Assembly (NCBI GenBank): GCA_963704535.1
Contig: OY969916.1
Coordinates: 8,680,001 to 8,744,000, forward strand
DNA: 64,000 nt
Direction of reading: 5' to 3'
From: G963704535 sp963704535
GTDB taxonomy: Bacteria > Chloroflexota > Chloroflexia > Chloroflexales > Roseiflexaceae
Shown: positions 47,345 through 55,417 of the stretch, piece after piece
Layout: the number at the start of each line of letters is the position of its first letter
Position numbering within the stretch: the first letter of the stretch is position 1
The notes under the pieces: generated by a model
What the model saw: the letters and a program-made list of their open reading frames with translations, nothing else
What the model was told of the DNA's origin: nothing
Databases searched by the model: none
Position numbers and translations under genes: made by a program

Positions 47345-48480
47345 ATGGGCTTTCGCTTTGGGAAGAGCATTCGACTTGGGAAGCACGTTCGCCTGAACAT
47401 CAGCAAGAGTGGCATTGGTGTCAGTGCGGGCGTGAAGGGGCCTCGCGTCAGCACTGGCCCACGCGGCACGCGGATGACGGCAAGCATCCCTGGTAGTGGC
47501 CTTAGTTACTCGCAACGCCTTGGCGACGGGAAGGGTGCGCGAGTTTCACGGCAGGCCGCACCTCAGCAACGCCCTGTAACCGTCCCTAAACCCAATACTT
47601 TTCAAATAAGGCTCTGGCACGTCTTGTAACCACAACCCCTAGTGGTGTTAGTAACTCGCACACCACTAAATACCTCTTATTTGAAAAGTATTGTCCCTAA
47701 ACCCCGCCGCCTGGGCTTTTTGCACCGGGACACGAGAAAGCCTTTCACAAGGCCATTACAGCCTTTCAGGCCAGTCAGCGTGACGAGGCGCTTCGGCACT
47801 TCTCCGAGGCGGCTCAGAAGGATGCTGGAGCAGGTATCTTGACTGCTATCCTCCTCTCACAGCGCCCTGATGGTCTTGATCAGGCGATTGCCTACCTTGA
47901 AACGGTCGTCGCGAGCGATGTGGAGTTTCCGACTCCGCTGGTGCAGAAGTACATTGCCGGCGCAACGATGAGCATCGATATTACCGAGGAGGTGCAGGCG
48001 AGCGTGCCCGTAGATGGCTTGGGCGCGGCTTTGCTCCTGGCCGAACTCTATCAACAGCGGGGCCAACTCGAAGAGGCTATCAGAATTCTCGAAGAACTCG
48101 ACGAACTGGCCGATAACCCTATTCTCACCCTATCGCGCTGTGATTTGTATGCGGCAGCAGGCGTCTGGGACGGCATTGTCGCAACTGTGGAGAAGGTGGC
48201 GATCGTCGATGATGTCACCTTGGAAATGACGATCCTCCGAGGTCGTGCGATGCAGGAAAAGGGACTGCATGAGGCGGCCATTGCGCTCTTTACCGAGGCC
48301 CTGAAAAAGAAGAAGGATCGCGATCCCGATTTGCTGAATGAGGCGACCTATTGGCGGGCCGTTTCCTATGAGGCATCGGGCAAGAAGAGCCAAGCCAGCA
48401 AAGAATTCCAGAAGCTGTATGTCGAGGCACCTGGGTTTCGCGACGTGAAACAGCGGGTTGCTGGTTTATCAAGCAGGTGA
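47345..48480 (+). pseudogene. DUF4236-TPR protein interrupted by a MITE
   Basis: The ATG at 47345 follows GGAGG. The N-terminal DUF4236 domain (FRFGKSIRLGKHVRLNISKS, then GIGVSAGVKGPRVSTGPRG) is intact. The gene is then split at 47593 by a 101-bp inverted-repeat element. After it the frame resumes as GLFAPGHEKAFHKAITAFQA and TPR-like repeats (AALLLAELYQQRGQLEEAIR) to 48480. The insertion plus duplication is 111 bases, so it keeps the frame length, but it adds stops. A further missing C in the CCCC after the duplication shifts the frame. The tail from 47839 could still be made alone. Confidence 0.75.
47593..47693. mobile_element. 101-bp MITE with 18-bp inverted repeats and 10-bp target duplication
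   Basis: The ends CAATACTTTTCAAATAAG (47593-47610) and its exact complement (47676-47693) bound a non-coding core with its own small palindrome. TCCCTAAACC flanks both sides (47583-47592 and 47694-47703). The 10-bp duplication proves insertion into a pre-existing gene. The autonomous partner is not in the window; its ends differ from the IS1182-type element. Confidence 0.9.
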
Positions 48481-48486
48481 GCAGAT

Positions 48487-49281
48487 ATGGATGATAACAA
48501 ACAAGCAGAAGATAGCGAGAAAGCACAGGAGTTAATTTCATTTGGTTCCGAGATCACAGGTTCTGCCATCGGAGGCGCGCTCGGTTTCTTTGCTGGCGTC
48601 TTAATTGATGGTCCTCTCGGTGGGGCTACTGCTGGGGTAGCAGGTGCTATTGCGGGGAGAGCAGTGCATGTAGTGGGTGATATTGCGCGTCGTCACCTTT
48701 CCCGAAGAGAGAAGGTTCGAGTTGGTGCTGGATTAACCTTTGCCTGTATTAAGATTGCTCAACATCTTGAGGAAGGACGCAGCCCTCGAAACGACGACTT
48801 CTTTGACGCTAATACAAGCATTAGATCGTCTAGTGATGAGATTTTAGAAGGTGTTTTACTCAAATGCAAGAGTGAACACGAAGAGAAGAAGGTAAAGCTA
48901 ATCGGGAACATCTATGCAAATATCGTCTTTATGCCGGAGGTCTCAGCTTTTGGTGCAAATTGGTTACTGCAAACAGTAGAGAGTTTGACATATAGACAGT
49001 TGTGCATAATAGCCCTTGTAGGCCGAAAGGATAATCACCCTTTTTCGCGAGGTGCATCCTGGGGTCCCAGGGATGGAGATCCAGCTTTTCAGATGGAATA
49101 TGAACATCTTGGGGCAAGTATGTTTGCATTTGATCGTGACCGTATACCTGACGTTGGGGAAACTTATGTCGATGGTTTATCGAGAGCAGGTCAATTTTGT
49201 TATACCGCGATGAGTCTTGATGAGATACCAGAAGATGATCTACGACAGCTATCTTCTAGATTCCAGTGGGCCTTTGAATAA
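48487..49281 (+). CDS. Hypothetical protein with glycine-rich hydrophobic region
   Basis: 264 residues. A Gly/Ala-rich hydrophobic stretch near the N-terminus (GGALGFFAGVLIDGPLGGAT) may enter a membrane. The rest is soluble (LIGNIYANIVFMPEVSAFGA). It starts 6 bases after the DUF4236-TPR gene, so they share an operon. The coding sequence is clearly more AT-rich than most of the window, which suggests transfer. No family is recognised. Confidence 0.6.
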   Translation: MDDNKQAEDSEKAQELISFGSEITGSAIGGALGFFAGVLIDGPLGGATAGVAGAIAGRAVHVVGDIARRHLSRREKVRVGAGLTFACIKIAQHLEEGRSPRNDDFFDANTSIRSSSDEILEGVLLKCKSEHEEKKVKLIGNIYANIVFMPEVSAFGANWLLQTVESLTYRQLCIIALVGRKDNHPFSRGASWGPRDGDPAFQMEYEHLGASMFAFDRDRIPDVGETYVDGLSRAGQFCYTAMSLDEIPEDDLRQLSSRFQWAFE

Positions 49282-49361
49282 TTGAGGACCTCGGAGGTCG
49301 GAGAGTCGCACCGTGGTATCTGTAGAGGGGCTGCGGTTTGTTCATTGTGTGAGGACCCGAC

Positions 49362-49868
49362 ATGCGCGCTCAACGTGCCGCCATCGCGCTGACCGTCACC
49401 ATAGCCCTGCTCTGCTTTGCCCTGGCCAGCGCCGGGCCGTCCTCCCAAGCGGAGGATGGGTATAAACGCAACCTGGCGGTCATCCTCCACGACTACCGGA
49501 TGCCGACCCCCACCTCGACGAGCGGCCCGGCCAATACCGCAACTCCGAGCGCGACCAGCACACTTACGCCGATCAATACTCTCACGCCAAGTATCACGCC
49601 TACGCCAAGTAACACCCCCACGCCGAGCAATACACCCACACGGACAAACACGCCCACACCGACCGCAACACGAACGCCGACCAGGACGCCGACTCTCACC
49701 CCGACCCGCGATCCGGGCCAGTGCGCGGCTGAGTATCCGACCGTGTGCATACCGCCACCGCCACCAGATCTGAATTGCCCCGACATCATTTACCGCGACT
49801 TCACAGTTTTGCCGCCCGATCGGCATGGGTTTGATGGTAATGGTAACGGGATAGGCTGCGAGACGTAG
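49362..49868 (+). CDS. Exported excalibur-domain protein
   Basis: 168 residues. A signal peptide (ALTVTIALLCFALASAG) is followed by a long Thr/Pro repeat linker (TPTPSNTPTPSNTPTRTNTP). The C-terminal excalibur-type domain (CIPPPPPDLNCPDIIYRDF to DGNGNGIGCE) has the Asp-rich calcium-binding loop. It is probably cell-surface or secreted. A terminator follows immediately. Confidence 0.78.
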   Translation: MRAQRAAIALTVTIALLCFALASAGPSSQAEDGYKRNLAVILHDYRMPTPTSTSGPANTATPSATSTLTPINTLTPSITPTPSNTPTPSNTPTRTNTPTPTATRTPTRTPTLTPTRDPGQCAAEYPTVCIPPPPPDLNCPDIIYRDFTVLPPDRHGFDGNGNGIGCET

Positions 49869-49877
49869 CCCCACGAT

Positions 49878-49910
49878 GAAGCCCCAGCTATAACGGCTGG
49901 GGCTTCTGCT
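49878..49910 (+). terminator. Intrinsic terminator after the excalibur gene
   Basis: GAAGCCCCAGC (49878-49888) pairs perfectly with GCTGGGGCTTC (49896-49906) around a 7-base loop, 10 bases after the stop codon. The T-tract is short. Confidence 0.7.
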
Positions 49911-49975
49911 TGTGAGCGGGCGCCTGTCCCTTGACGACGTTTCGCCCGAGCGTTTGCTGGAGTGAGCTAAAACAC

Positions 49976-50010
49976 ACGCCCCGGCGCATACAGCAACCGG
50001 GGCGTTATTT
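49976..50010 (-). terminator. Terminator for the leftward secreted-protein gene
   Basis: ACGCCCCGG (49976-49984) and CCGGGGCGT (49997-50005) form a 9-bp stem. Read on the minus strand it follows the stop at 50043 and precedes GTGTTTTAG. On the plus strand TTATTT follows, so it may work both ways. Confidence 0.6.
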
Positions 50011-50042
50011 CAACATCGATCTATTGGGCGCCGCAGCACCGC

Positions 50043-50426
50043 CTAGTTCGTAGTGAGCGACATGCTGATGCGCGTATTGGTCGTGGTGCTGGGATTGGTG
50101 GCGCAGAGCTTAAACTTGCCAGGGAAGACCGCGCCCTGCGGGAAGGTGGTGGTGAACGTCGCGTTGAAGCCGGACGAGTTGAACGCAATATAGACCGGAT
50201 TGGTGGCGTTGACCGCGCCATTGTAGACCGTGAAGTGTGCCCCGCCGGCGTTGGCGATGCCCTGTGCATTGGCGTAGGTGATGGCGGATTGCGGGGTGAG
50301 ACAGACGGTCGCGCCGGGTGCCAGGCGCAGATCTGTGACGCTGACTGAGCCGGCGAAGGCCGGGACGACGTTGAGAAGACCGATCAGCAGTGCGCCGACG
50401 AGCGCGACCAGTTTGCCACGAAGCAT
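50043..50426 (-). CDS. Small exported protein
   Basis: 127 residues with a signal peptide (LVALVGALLIGLLNVVPAFA) and a Ser/Thr/Asn-rich mature part that looks beta-stranded (GAVNATNPVYIAFNSSGFNA). Two cysteines may pair. It is unassigned. A terminator lies just downstream. Confidence 0.62.
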   Translation of the reverse strand: MLRGKLVALVGALLIGLLNVVPAFAGSVSVTDLRLAPGATVCLTPQSAITYANAQGIANAGGAHFTVYNGAVNATNPVYIAFNSSGFNATFTTTFPQGAVFPGKFKLCATNPSTTTNTRISMSLTTN

Positions 50427-50793
50427 TGTGAATGTTCCTTTCGTGTGTCGCGACTTCTTATGGAGCTAGTGTAGCAAGGCGCTCTTGGTGTCCTCGCATG
50501 GCGTTCAGACTGTGCTCATACCAATCTCGCATTTCGCAATCATCTCTACTTATATCGATGCTTATGCCGCCTTTACAGCCCATATAGCAGCCACACGCAT
50601 CGCCTGGCGCGCGGCGAATGACAGGGCGTCGCCGGACGCTCACAAAACGACCCCGCCTCGTTGATCATTCGTTCATCCTCCGCTACCAACCCGACTCCTC
50701 CCGACTGCCGGGGTCGTTGTACGATCGTGCGGGCATTTTGGTGCCGCCATCCTCCCCTATCAGCGTTGATCGTACCCGGAAGGAGTCTCGTCC
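50427..50793. other. Intergenic region
   Basis: Only a weak 61-codon leftward frame (50458-50643, GTG start, no ribosome binding site) is present. I do not consider it supported. No hairpin or repeat stands out. Confidence 0.4.
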
Positions 50794-51573
50794 ATGCGCC
50801 CACTACTCGCCCGCCTGATCCTGCTCACCGCGCTGCTCGCCTTCGCCTCACTCGCGCCGCTCACGACCTCCACGGCAGAAGCCCATCGCCACGGTTGCCA
50901 CCGCTGGCATAGCTGCCCGTCGGATACTGGTAGCTACGTCTGTGGCGATTTGGGGTATGACGATTACTGCCCCGGCAAGCAGGAAGAACCACCACCGCCA
51001 CCGCCGCCGACCGCGCAGCCGACCCCCATACAACCACCCGCGCCGCCCGCGAGCGGTCGGCCCGCCGTGGACTGGCGCACCTATGAGACTGATGTCGCGT
51101 TCTATGCCTACTGGCAGCGGAATGGCGCCCTTCCGGTCTTCGGCTTCGCGAAAACCCCGCCCTACACCGAGGGCGGCCACACCGCGCAAATCTTCGAGCG
51201 CAACCGCCTCGAACTTCACCAAGAGAACCAGCCGCCCTACAATGTCCAGCTTGGCCTACTGGGCGAGGAGCGGTTGCTCCAGCTCGGCCGGGTCTGGCAG
51301 AACGACCCGCGCGCCGAGTCCAAGGCGGGCTGCCGCTACTTCGCTGAAACGGGCCACAACCTGTGTGAGCCGTTCCTGAGCTACTGGAAAGCGCACGGCC
51401 TAGAGTTCGACGGCAAGCGAGGGTATAGTGAGGCGGAGAGCCTGGCGCTGTTCGGCTTCCCGATCACCGAGAACGAGAACGGCGTCCAGTGGTTCCAGCG
51501 CGCTCGCTTCGAGGACCACGGCGCACAGGGCGTGCTACTTGGTCTGTTGGGCAACGAGGTGTACCAGCAGTAG
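50794..51573 (+). CDS. Exported protein with Cys/His-rich N-terminal motif
   Basis: 259 residues. The signal peptide (LILLTALLAFASLAPL) is followed by HRHGCHRWHSCPSDTGSYVC, a Cys/His-rich motif seen in exported proteins near excalibur domains. A Pro-rich linker (EEPPPPPPPTAQPTP) follows. The C-terminal half has two copies of a motif that pairs a short aromatic strand with a Gly-Leu tail (NGALPVFGFAKTPPYTEGG to LGLLGEERL, and GFPITENENGVQWFQRARF to LGLLGNEVYQQ). A terminator follows. Confidence 0.68.
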   Translation: MRPLLARLILLTALLAFASLAPLTTSTAEAHRHGCHRWHSCPSDTGSYVCGDLGYDDYCPGKQEEPPPPPPPTAQPTPIQPPAPPASGRPAVDWRTYETDVAFYAYWQRNGALPVFGFAKTPPYTEGGHTAQIFERNRLELHQENQPPYNVQLGLLGEERLLQLGRVWQNDPRAESKAGCRYFAETGHNLCEPFLSYWKAHGLEFDGKRGYSEAESLALFGFPITENENGVQWFQRARFEDHGAQGVLLGLLGNEVYQQ

Positions 51574-51605
51574 CACGTGTGTCGAGATGTACGGACCTGC
51601 TGCTC

Positions 51606-51645
51606 AAGCTCCAGCCGTGTGGCGGCTGGAGCTTTCTGTTTGTAC
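51606..51645 (+). terminator. Intrinsic terminator
   Basis: AAGCTCCAGCC (51606-51616) pairs with GGCTGGAGCTT (51624-51634) around a 7-base loop and is followed by TCTGTTTGT. It closes the exported-protein gene ending at 51573. Confidence 0.8.
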
Positions 51646-51748
51646 GCTGCGACCACCAGCCACACAACGAACCTGTCTCGGTGCCACGCTGGTAACATCG
51701 ATCACCTACGATTGCCCTACGTAGACATTCGCTCAGTGGAGGCTCAGA

Positions 51749-52105
51749 TTGGCACAACTCAGAAGCAGGCGTGACAGCCTCATCCTTCGTGCGAGCCTGC
51801 TCTTTCTGCTCGTCGCCATCCTGATCAGTGTGGGCCGGGGCTGGCTGCATCGCGAGACCGCTCCGGCTCCGCGCCCGCACGCCCTCTTCCGCGTGGTGCT
51901 GCCTGGCCTCGATGCCGGAGCGGATGCCTGGCCCGCGCGCCCAGGGCAGGCTGGCTTTGTCGAACTCTGGATCGCTGGGCATGACGCCGACGACATCCAG
52001 ACCATCCTCCAGCTCATCGGCAGCCCGGCGCTCCCACGGCCGTTTGATCCATCGCAGGTCATCCTGGCTGGACGGGCATCATCTCTATCAAGCGATGGGT
52101 TGTAG
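51749..52105 (+). CDS. Small membrane-anchored protein
   Basis: 118 residues starting at TTG behind GGAGG. One N-terminal hydrophobic helix (ILRASLLFLLVAILISV) is followed by a short extracytoplasmic domain (FVELWIAGHDADDIQTILQL). No family is recognised. Confidence 0.55.
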   Translation: MAQLRSRRDSLILRASLLFLLVAILISVGRGWLHRETAPAPRPHALFRVVLPGLDAGADAWPARPGQAGFVELWIAGHDADDIQTILQLIGSPALPRPFDPSQVILAGRASSLSSDGL

Positions 52106-52276
52106 CACTGTCACCTTATTCCGCATCCTGGTCATCTAAATCATTCCGCTGCCAGGAGCCTCAACACCCTTTGATAAGCAGGGCATCCGAGTCTTGGCCG
52201 CCCGATACGCACCAGCAGATCGGTGCCCCGGCGCGGATCGCGGTGTCGATCTCTGGTGTTGTGGTGATTGGCTTCA

Positions 52277-52486
52277 TCATTCTGCTCTGTTGCGGATCTC
52301 GGTCACATCTTCAGAGGCATAGATCACATCGAACGGGAGCGGCGCAGCCTGGCCCAGCTCCGGCGGAAGCATTAGCTCCAGGCGCACGAGCGCGCGACCA
52401 TCCGGCAGCGTCTCGACGAGTTGCCCCACACGCCCGGTAAAGGTCCGCACGAAAATCACCTGCTGCGGGTGTTGTTCCTCGCTCAT
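52277..52486 (-). CDS. Small hypothetical protein
   Basis: 69 residues, soluble, with a compact beta-rich look (VIFVRTFTGRVGQLVETLPD, then ALVRLELMLPP). GAGAGGAA precedes the ATG. It is the last gene of the leftward set of five that begins at the palindromic promoter at 54333. Confidence 0.55.
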   Translation of the reverse strand: MSEEQHPQQVIFVRTFTGRVGQLVETLPDGRALVRLELMLPPELGQAAPLPFDVIYASEDVTEIRNRAE

Positions 52487-52495
52487 ACATTCCTC

Positions 52496-53077
52496 TCAAA
52501 AGGGAATATCACAATCGTCCGTATTGCCCTGGTCGAACCGCGTCACCCATTCGCAACGGCGCAGCCAGGCGATCTCGTACCAGTCCGGCCGATCGCGGCC
52601 AGGCGGTATCGGGGGGAAATCCGTGTCATCCTGGAGCGGCTGCGGCACGGCGATCGGGAGGCTGCGGCAGCGCCACCCGTTCTGCGCGCAGCAGAGCGGG
52701 CACAATCGTGGTGTGTTTTTGATCTGGCGCTTGAGCATCCGCTCGGTCATCTGTGGCGCCTCGTGGCACCCTACCAGCGTCAGCGTGATGCCCCGCTGCA
52801 CGGCCGCCCGCGTGATCTTGGCGCCCTGGCCGGTGCAGTGTTCTTGGAACCGTGCCAGCGGGTCGAGCGCGAACCCGGCGTAGTGCCGGGCCTGCGCGCG
52901 GGGGTTGCTCAGGTTTCCAAGCGGCTGCGAAAAGTGGATGATGTAGACCCAGCCGACGGTAAAGCGCGTAATGTAGACCGGCTGGCGCACGACCAACTGA
53001 GGCGACAGGCGCGGGGCTACCGTCGTGAGCACCATGGCCGGCGAGATCGCCGGTGCTGTTGCGAGTTGCACCGTCAT
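52496..53077 (-). CDS. GIY-YIG nuclease-like protein
   Basis: About 193 residues. The middle carries a GIY-YIG-type core: VGWVYIIHFSQPLG, then ARHYAGFALDPLARFQEHCT, GQGAKITRAAVQRGITLTLV. The N- and C-terminal extensions are unassigned. I chose the ATG at 53077 (MTVQLATAP) with GGAG nine bases upstream over the upstream ATG at 53149. Small GIY-YIG proteins of this type are common on phages and plasmids. Confidence 0.68.
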   Translation of the reverse strand: MTVQLATAPAISPAMVLTTVAPRLSPQLVVRQPVYITRFTVGWVYIIHFSQPLGNLSNPRAQARHYAGFALDPLARFQEHCTGQGAKITRAAVQRGITLTLVGCHEAPQMTERMLKRQIKNTPRLCPLCCAQNGWRCRSLPIAVPQPLQDDTDFPPIPPGRDRPDWYEIAWLRRCEWVTRFDQGNTDDCDIPF

Positions 53078-53170
53078 ACAGTAGACTCCGATCGCTCTCG
53101 GTACTGGCTGCGATGCTACCAACACCTCAGCCGTCGCAAGTCCATCCAATCCACGGGGGAGCCGGGAGCA

Positions 53171-53446
53171 CTACGCCCGCGTGCGGCGGGCCTTGGGCAC
53201 ATACGGGACACGTTGGGGACCTCGCGCCTGCTCAACTGTGGGTGCGGCTCCAGGTGGCACCTTGGCCTTACTCTGGCCGGCATTGCGGCGCTCGGCCTCG
53301 CGCTGGGCGCCAGCCTCGCTCATCATCGCGGTCCCGCCCCACCAGCCGCGCGTGCCGATCCGGCGATCGTCGCGCTTGACCGCCTCGAACGTGCCCTCAA
53401 CTGGCCTCCCAGCGTCGTTCTTTTGGGCAATCACGGTGTAGTCCAT
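53171..53446 (-). CDS. Small hypothetical protein
   Basis: 91 residues, basic and low in hydrophobics (MDYTVIAQKNDAGRPVEGTF start; EAERRNAGQSKAKVPPGAAP). A good ribosome binding site (GGAGGAA) precedes the ATG. It is the third gene of the leftward set. No family is recognised. Confidence 0.55.
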   Translation of the reverse strand: MDYTVIAQKNDAGRPVEGTFEAVKRDDRRIGTRGWWGGTAMMSEAGAQREAERRNAGQSKAKVPPGAAPTVEQARGPQRVPYVPKARRTRA

Positions 53447-53514
53447 CGTGTTCCTCCTGCGCGTCTAGCTTCTCGGTTCAGGACCGGCCGGACGAGCCGA
53501 CCGGCCCCTCCACT

Positions 53515-54015
53515 TCAGAAGGGCGGGTCTTGCGGCCGGTCGTGCGCCTGTTGTGCCACGTCGGCCGCATTGCGGTCGGCGGCCGGGTCCGGGGCGATGC
53601 CGCCCACGATCGCCTTGAGGCGGTCGATCAGCGCTGATGCCTCCGCAAAGGTCTGCGGCTCGGAGCCCACGATCCCTAGCTCACGGTAGACGGCGGCGAT
53701 CGTGGGGATGCTGACCTTGGCCTGGAGGGCTGCGACCGCGTTGAGCTGCTTGTGGCTTGGCCGGCGCGGCGGCGCGAGAGGGATGGCAGCCCGGAGCTGC
53801 GCGATCTGCACGGCCGCAGCCTCCTGCTGGGCCTGATAGATGCGCGTCCCCAGCTCGATCGAGGAGGCGATCTCGTCGTCGGTCGCGCCGACACCTAGCA
53901 CGACCACTTCCTCGATCGTGTAATAGTCGTCGCCGATTTTCCGGGCGACACGGTAGGTGCGGCTCACGCTGCGCTGTGGCTGCGGTGTTTGTCTGCTCTG
54001 TGCTGCGCTTGCCAT
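53515..54015 (-). CDS. Hypothetical protein
   Basis: 166 residues. An N-terminal beta part (YRVARKIGDDYYTIEEVVVL) leads into helical segments (ELGTRIYQAQQEAAAVQIAQ). GGAGGAAACC precedes the ATG. It resembles accessory proteins of phages or plasmids in style, but I recognise no family. Confidence 0.58.
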   Translation of the reverse strand: MASAAQSRQTPQPQRSVSRTYRVARKIGDDYYTIEEVVVLGVGATDDEIASSIELGTRIYQAQQEAAAVQIAQLRAAIPLAPPRRPSHKQLNAVAALQAKVSIPTIAAVYRELGIVGSEPQTFAEASALIDRLKAIVGGIAPDPAADRNAADVAQQAHDRPQDPPF

Positions 54016-54080
54016 TGGTTTCCTCCGTGTGTTTTCGCGGTTACGACGGGCGGGCGATGTGAGTCGCCCGCCCCTGCGGA

Positions 54081-54284
54081 TTAGCGGCGCGCTGGAGCCG
54101 GCGCCTCGTCCAGCTCCTCCGACGCCGCGATGCTGCGGGCTGCCATGCGAACGCCCAGGTCAATCAGCTCGGCCAGACCGACGCCCAGCCCGGCGCCAAC
54201 AACCACGAGCAGCGCCTCACGTCCGAGCAGGTACACCGCGACGGCCACAGCCGCCAGCAGCGCACCAATCACCAGCTTGAGCAT
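54081..54284 (-). CDS. Small membrane protein
   Basis: 67 residues, one or two hydrophobic helices (LVIGALLAAVAVAVYLL; ALLVVVGAGLGVGLAELI) and a charged tail. The ATG at 54284 follows AAGGAGGTGG, a near-perfect ribosome binding site. It is the first gene read leftward from the palindromic promoter about 50 bases upstream. Confidence 0.6.
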   Translation of the reverse strand: MLKLVIGALLAAVAVAVYLLGREALLVVVGAGLGVGLAELIDLGVRMAARSIAASEELDEAPAPARR

Positions 54285-54330
54285 CGATCCACCTCCTTCC
54301 TGAGCGTCATCGCACCAATTCCATATGCCT

Positions 54331-54395
54331 AGTATATCACAACTATACAATACTGTCAATAATATATTGACAGTATTGTATAGTTGTGATATAAT
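54331..54395. promoter_or_regulatory. Divergent sigma70 promoters inside a perfect 61-bp palindrome
   Basis: The arms 54333-54361 and 54365-54393 are perfectly complementary (29 bp) around three bases. Rightward: TTGACA (54367-54372), 17 bases, TATAAT (54390-54395). Leftward: TTGACA (54359-54354), 17 bases, TATACT (54336-54331). The two promoters start back to back from the centre and serve the gene sets on either side. The symmetry suggests one dimeric repressor controls both. ATACTGT in the arms also occurs upstream of the kfrA-like gene. Confidence 0.85.
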
Positions 54396-54429
54396 CTGGT
54401 CAAGACGTGAAATAACTGAGGCCAATGCG

Positions 54430-54606
54430 ATGCAACGTGTTTCTCACTATCTCCGCGATCGGCTGTGGATGATCTTGCTGGCGGTGCTGCTAACAGCGCT
54501 GATAAGCGATCCGCCGATCGCGCAACTCCTGGCGGTCGGTGTCGCGACCGTGTGCGCCTGTAAGGTGATCTCACTGGTCGAGGGGCCGTCGCACGAGGAG
54601 CAGTGA
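54430..54606 (+). CDS. Small membrane protein
   Basis: 58 residues with one or two hydrophobic segments (LWMILLAVLLTALI; AQLLAVGVATVCACKVISLV). It is the first gene read rightward from the palindromic promoter. The function is unknown. Confidence 0.55.
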   Translation: MQRVSHYLRDRLWMILLAVLLTALISDPPIAQLLAVGVATVCACKVISLVEGPSHEEQ

Positions 54607-54610
54607 CACG

Positions 54611-54841
54611 ATGGGCTTTTTCTTCGTATTCGCGCCATGTGTCGGCTGCGGCATCCCTTTCGGCTTCAACCCAGAAAGAGTGCCGAGCATCCGCGTCGAT
54701 GGCGTGCGGCAGCCGGTCTGCCGTGCGTGCTTCGAGCGCCGCCAGGCTCACCGGCGCGCCAATGGGCTCCCGGAGGAAGTATTCCTCCCCGGCGCCTACG
54801 ACCCGGCTCCTGAGCTGCCGGAGGAGGGCAGCGAGTGGTGA
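54611..54841 (+). CDS. Small zinc-ribbon protein
   Basis: 76 residues with two CxxC pairs (FAPCVGCGIPFGFNP and PVCRACFERRQ), a likely zinc-binding unit. GGAG precedes the ATG; the gene is 4 bases after the previous one. Such proteins are frequent in phage genomes; the role is unknown. Confidence 0.65.
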   Translation: MGFFFVFAPCVGCGIPFGFNPERVPSIRVDGVRQPVCRACFERRQAHRRANGLPEEVFLPGAYDPAPELPEEGSEW

Positions 54842-54881
54842 GAAGCAGCCTGGTCCACTCATACAACGACCCGGAGGGCAC

Positions 54882-55415
54882 ATGAACATCCCTATTGTCG
54901 CCTCGCTTGGCATGGGGCTCGACTCCTCGGTAATGGTCGATCGCTGGCTGGCCGACCTCACAAGCCGCGATTTTGAGCTGTCCGATCTGATAGTCATCAG
55001 CTCGCAGGTCGGGCTGGAGGACCAGGAGACGGGGCGCCAGATGGAGGAGTTGCTCTTCCCTCGGCTGCGCGCCTCAAGTGTTCGCACCGTGCAGATCGCG
55101 AGGCGAGGGCCGCGCCAGGCCGACGGGATCGTGGTGCTCGACGACACGCGCGAGCCGACCAGGTGCTTTGCTACCGGCAGCGGCTACACCCTCTATGACG
55201 AGCTGATCAGCGCCGGCACGGTGCCACAGTACGCCAACGGTCAGCGCCGCTGCTCCCTAAAGCTGCTGGCAGAGGGCGACCACCCAGCCGGCACGATCGC
55301 GCTCATGAGCCTGGTCGGCGAGCGGCCAGGGCGGGCCTTGGCCGCGACACTCCGGCGCGAGTTGCGCCGGGGTGGGGGGGTGAACGTTGTTGCTCCCCCC
55401 ACTGGCGAGGTGTAG
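54882..55415 (+). CDS. PAPS-reductase-like PP-loop protein
   Basis: 177 residues. The N-terminus VASLGMGLDSSVMVDRW has the S-x-G-x-D-S PP-loop of adenine nucleotide alpha-hydrolases. Strand DLIVISSQVGLE follows, and a later Cys-containing part (QYANGQRRCSLKLLAE) resembles the K-x-x-P/C region of the family. I chose the ATG at 54882 behind GGAGGG. It directly precedes a TGT/DpdA-like gene, and nucleotide or base modification is a reasonable guess for the pair. Confidence 0.7.
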   Translation: MNIPIVASLGMGLDSSVMVDRWLADLTSRDFELSDLIVISSQVGLEDQETGRQMEELLFPRLRASSVRTVQIARRGPRQADGIVVLDDTREPTRCFATGSGYTLYDELISAGTVPQYANGQRRCSLKLLAEGDHPAGTIALMSLVGERPGRALAATLRRELRRGGGVNVVAPPTGEV

Positions 55416-55417
55416 CG

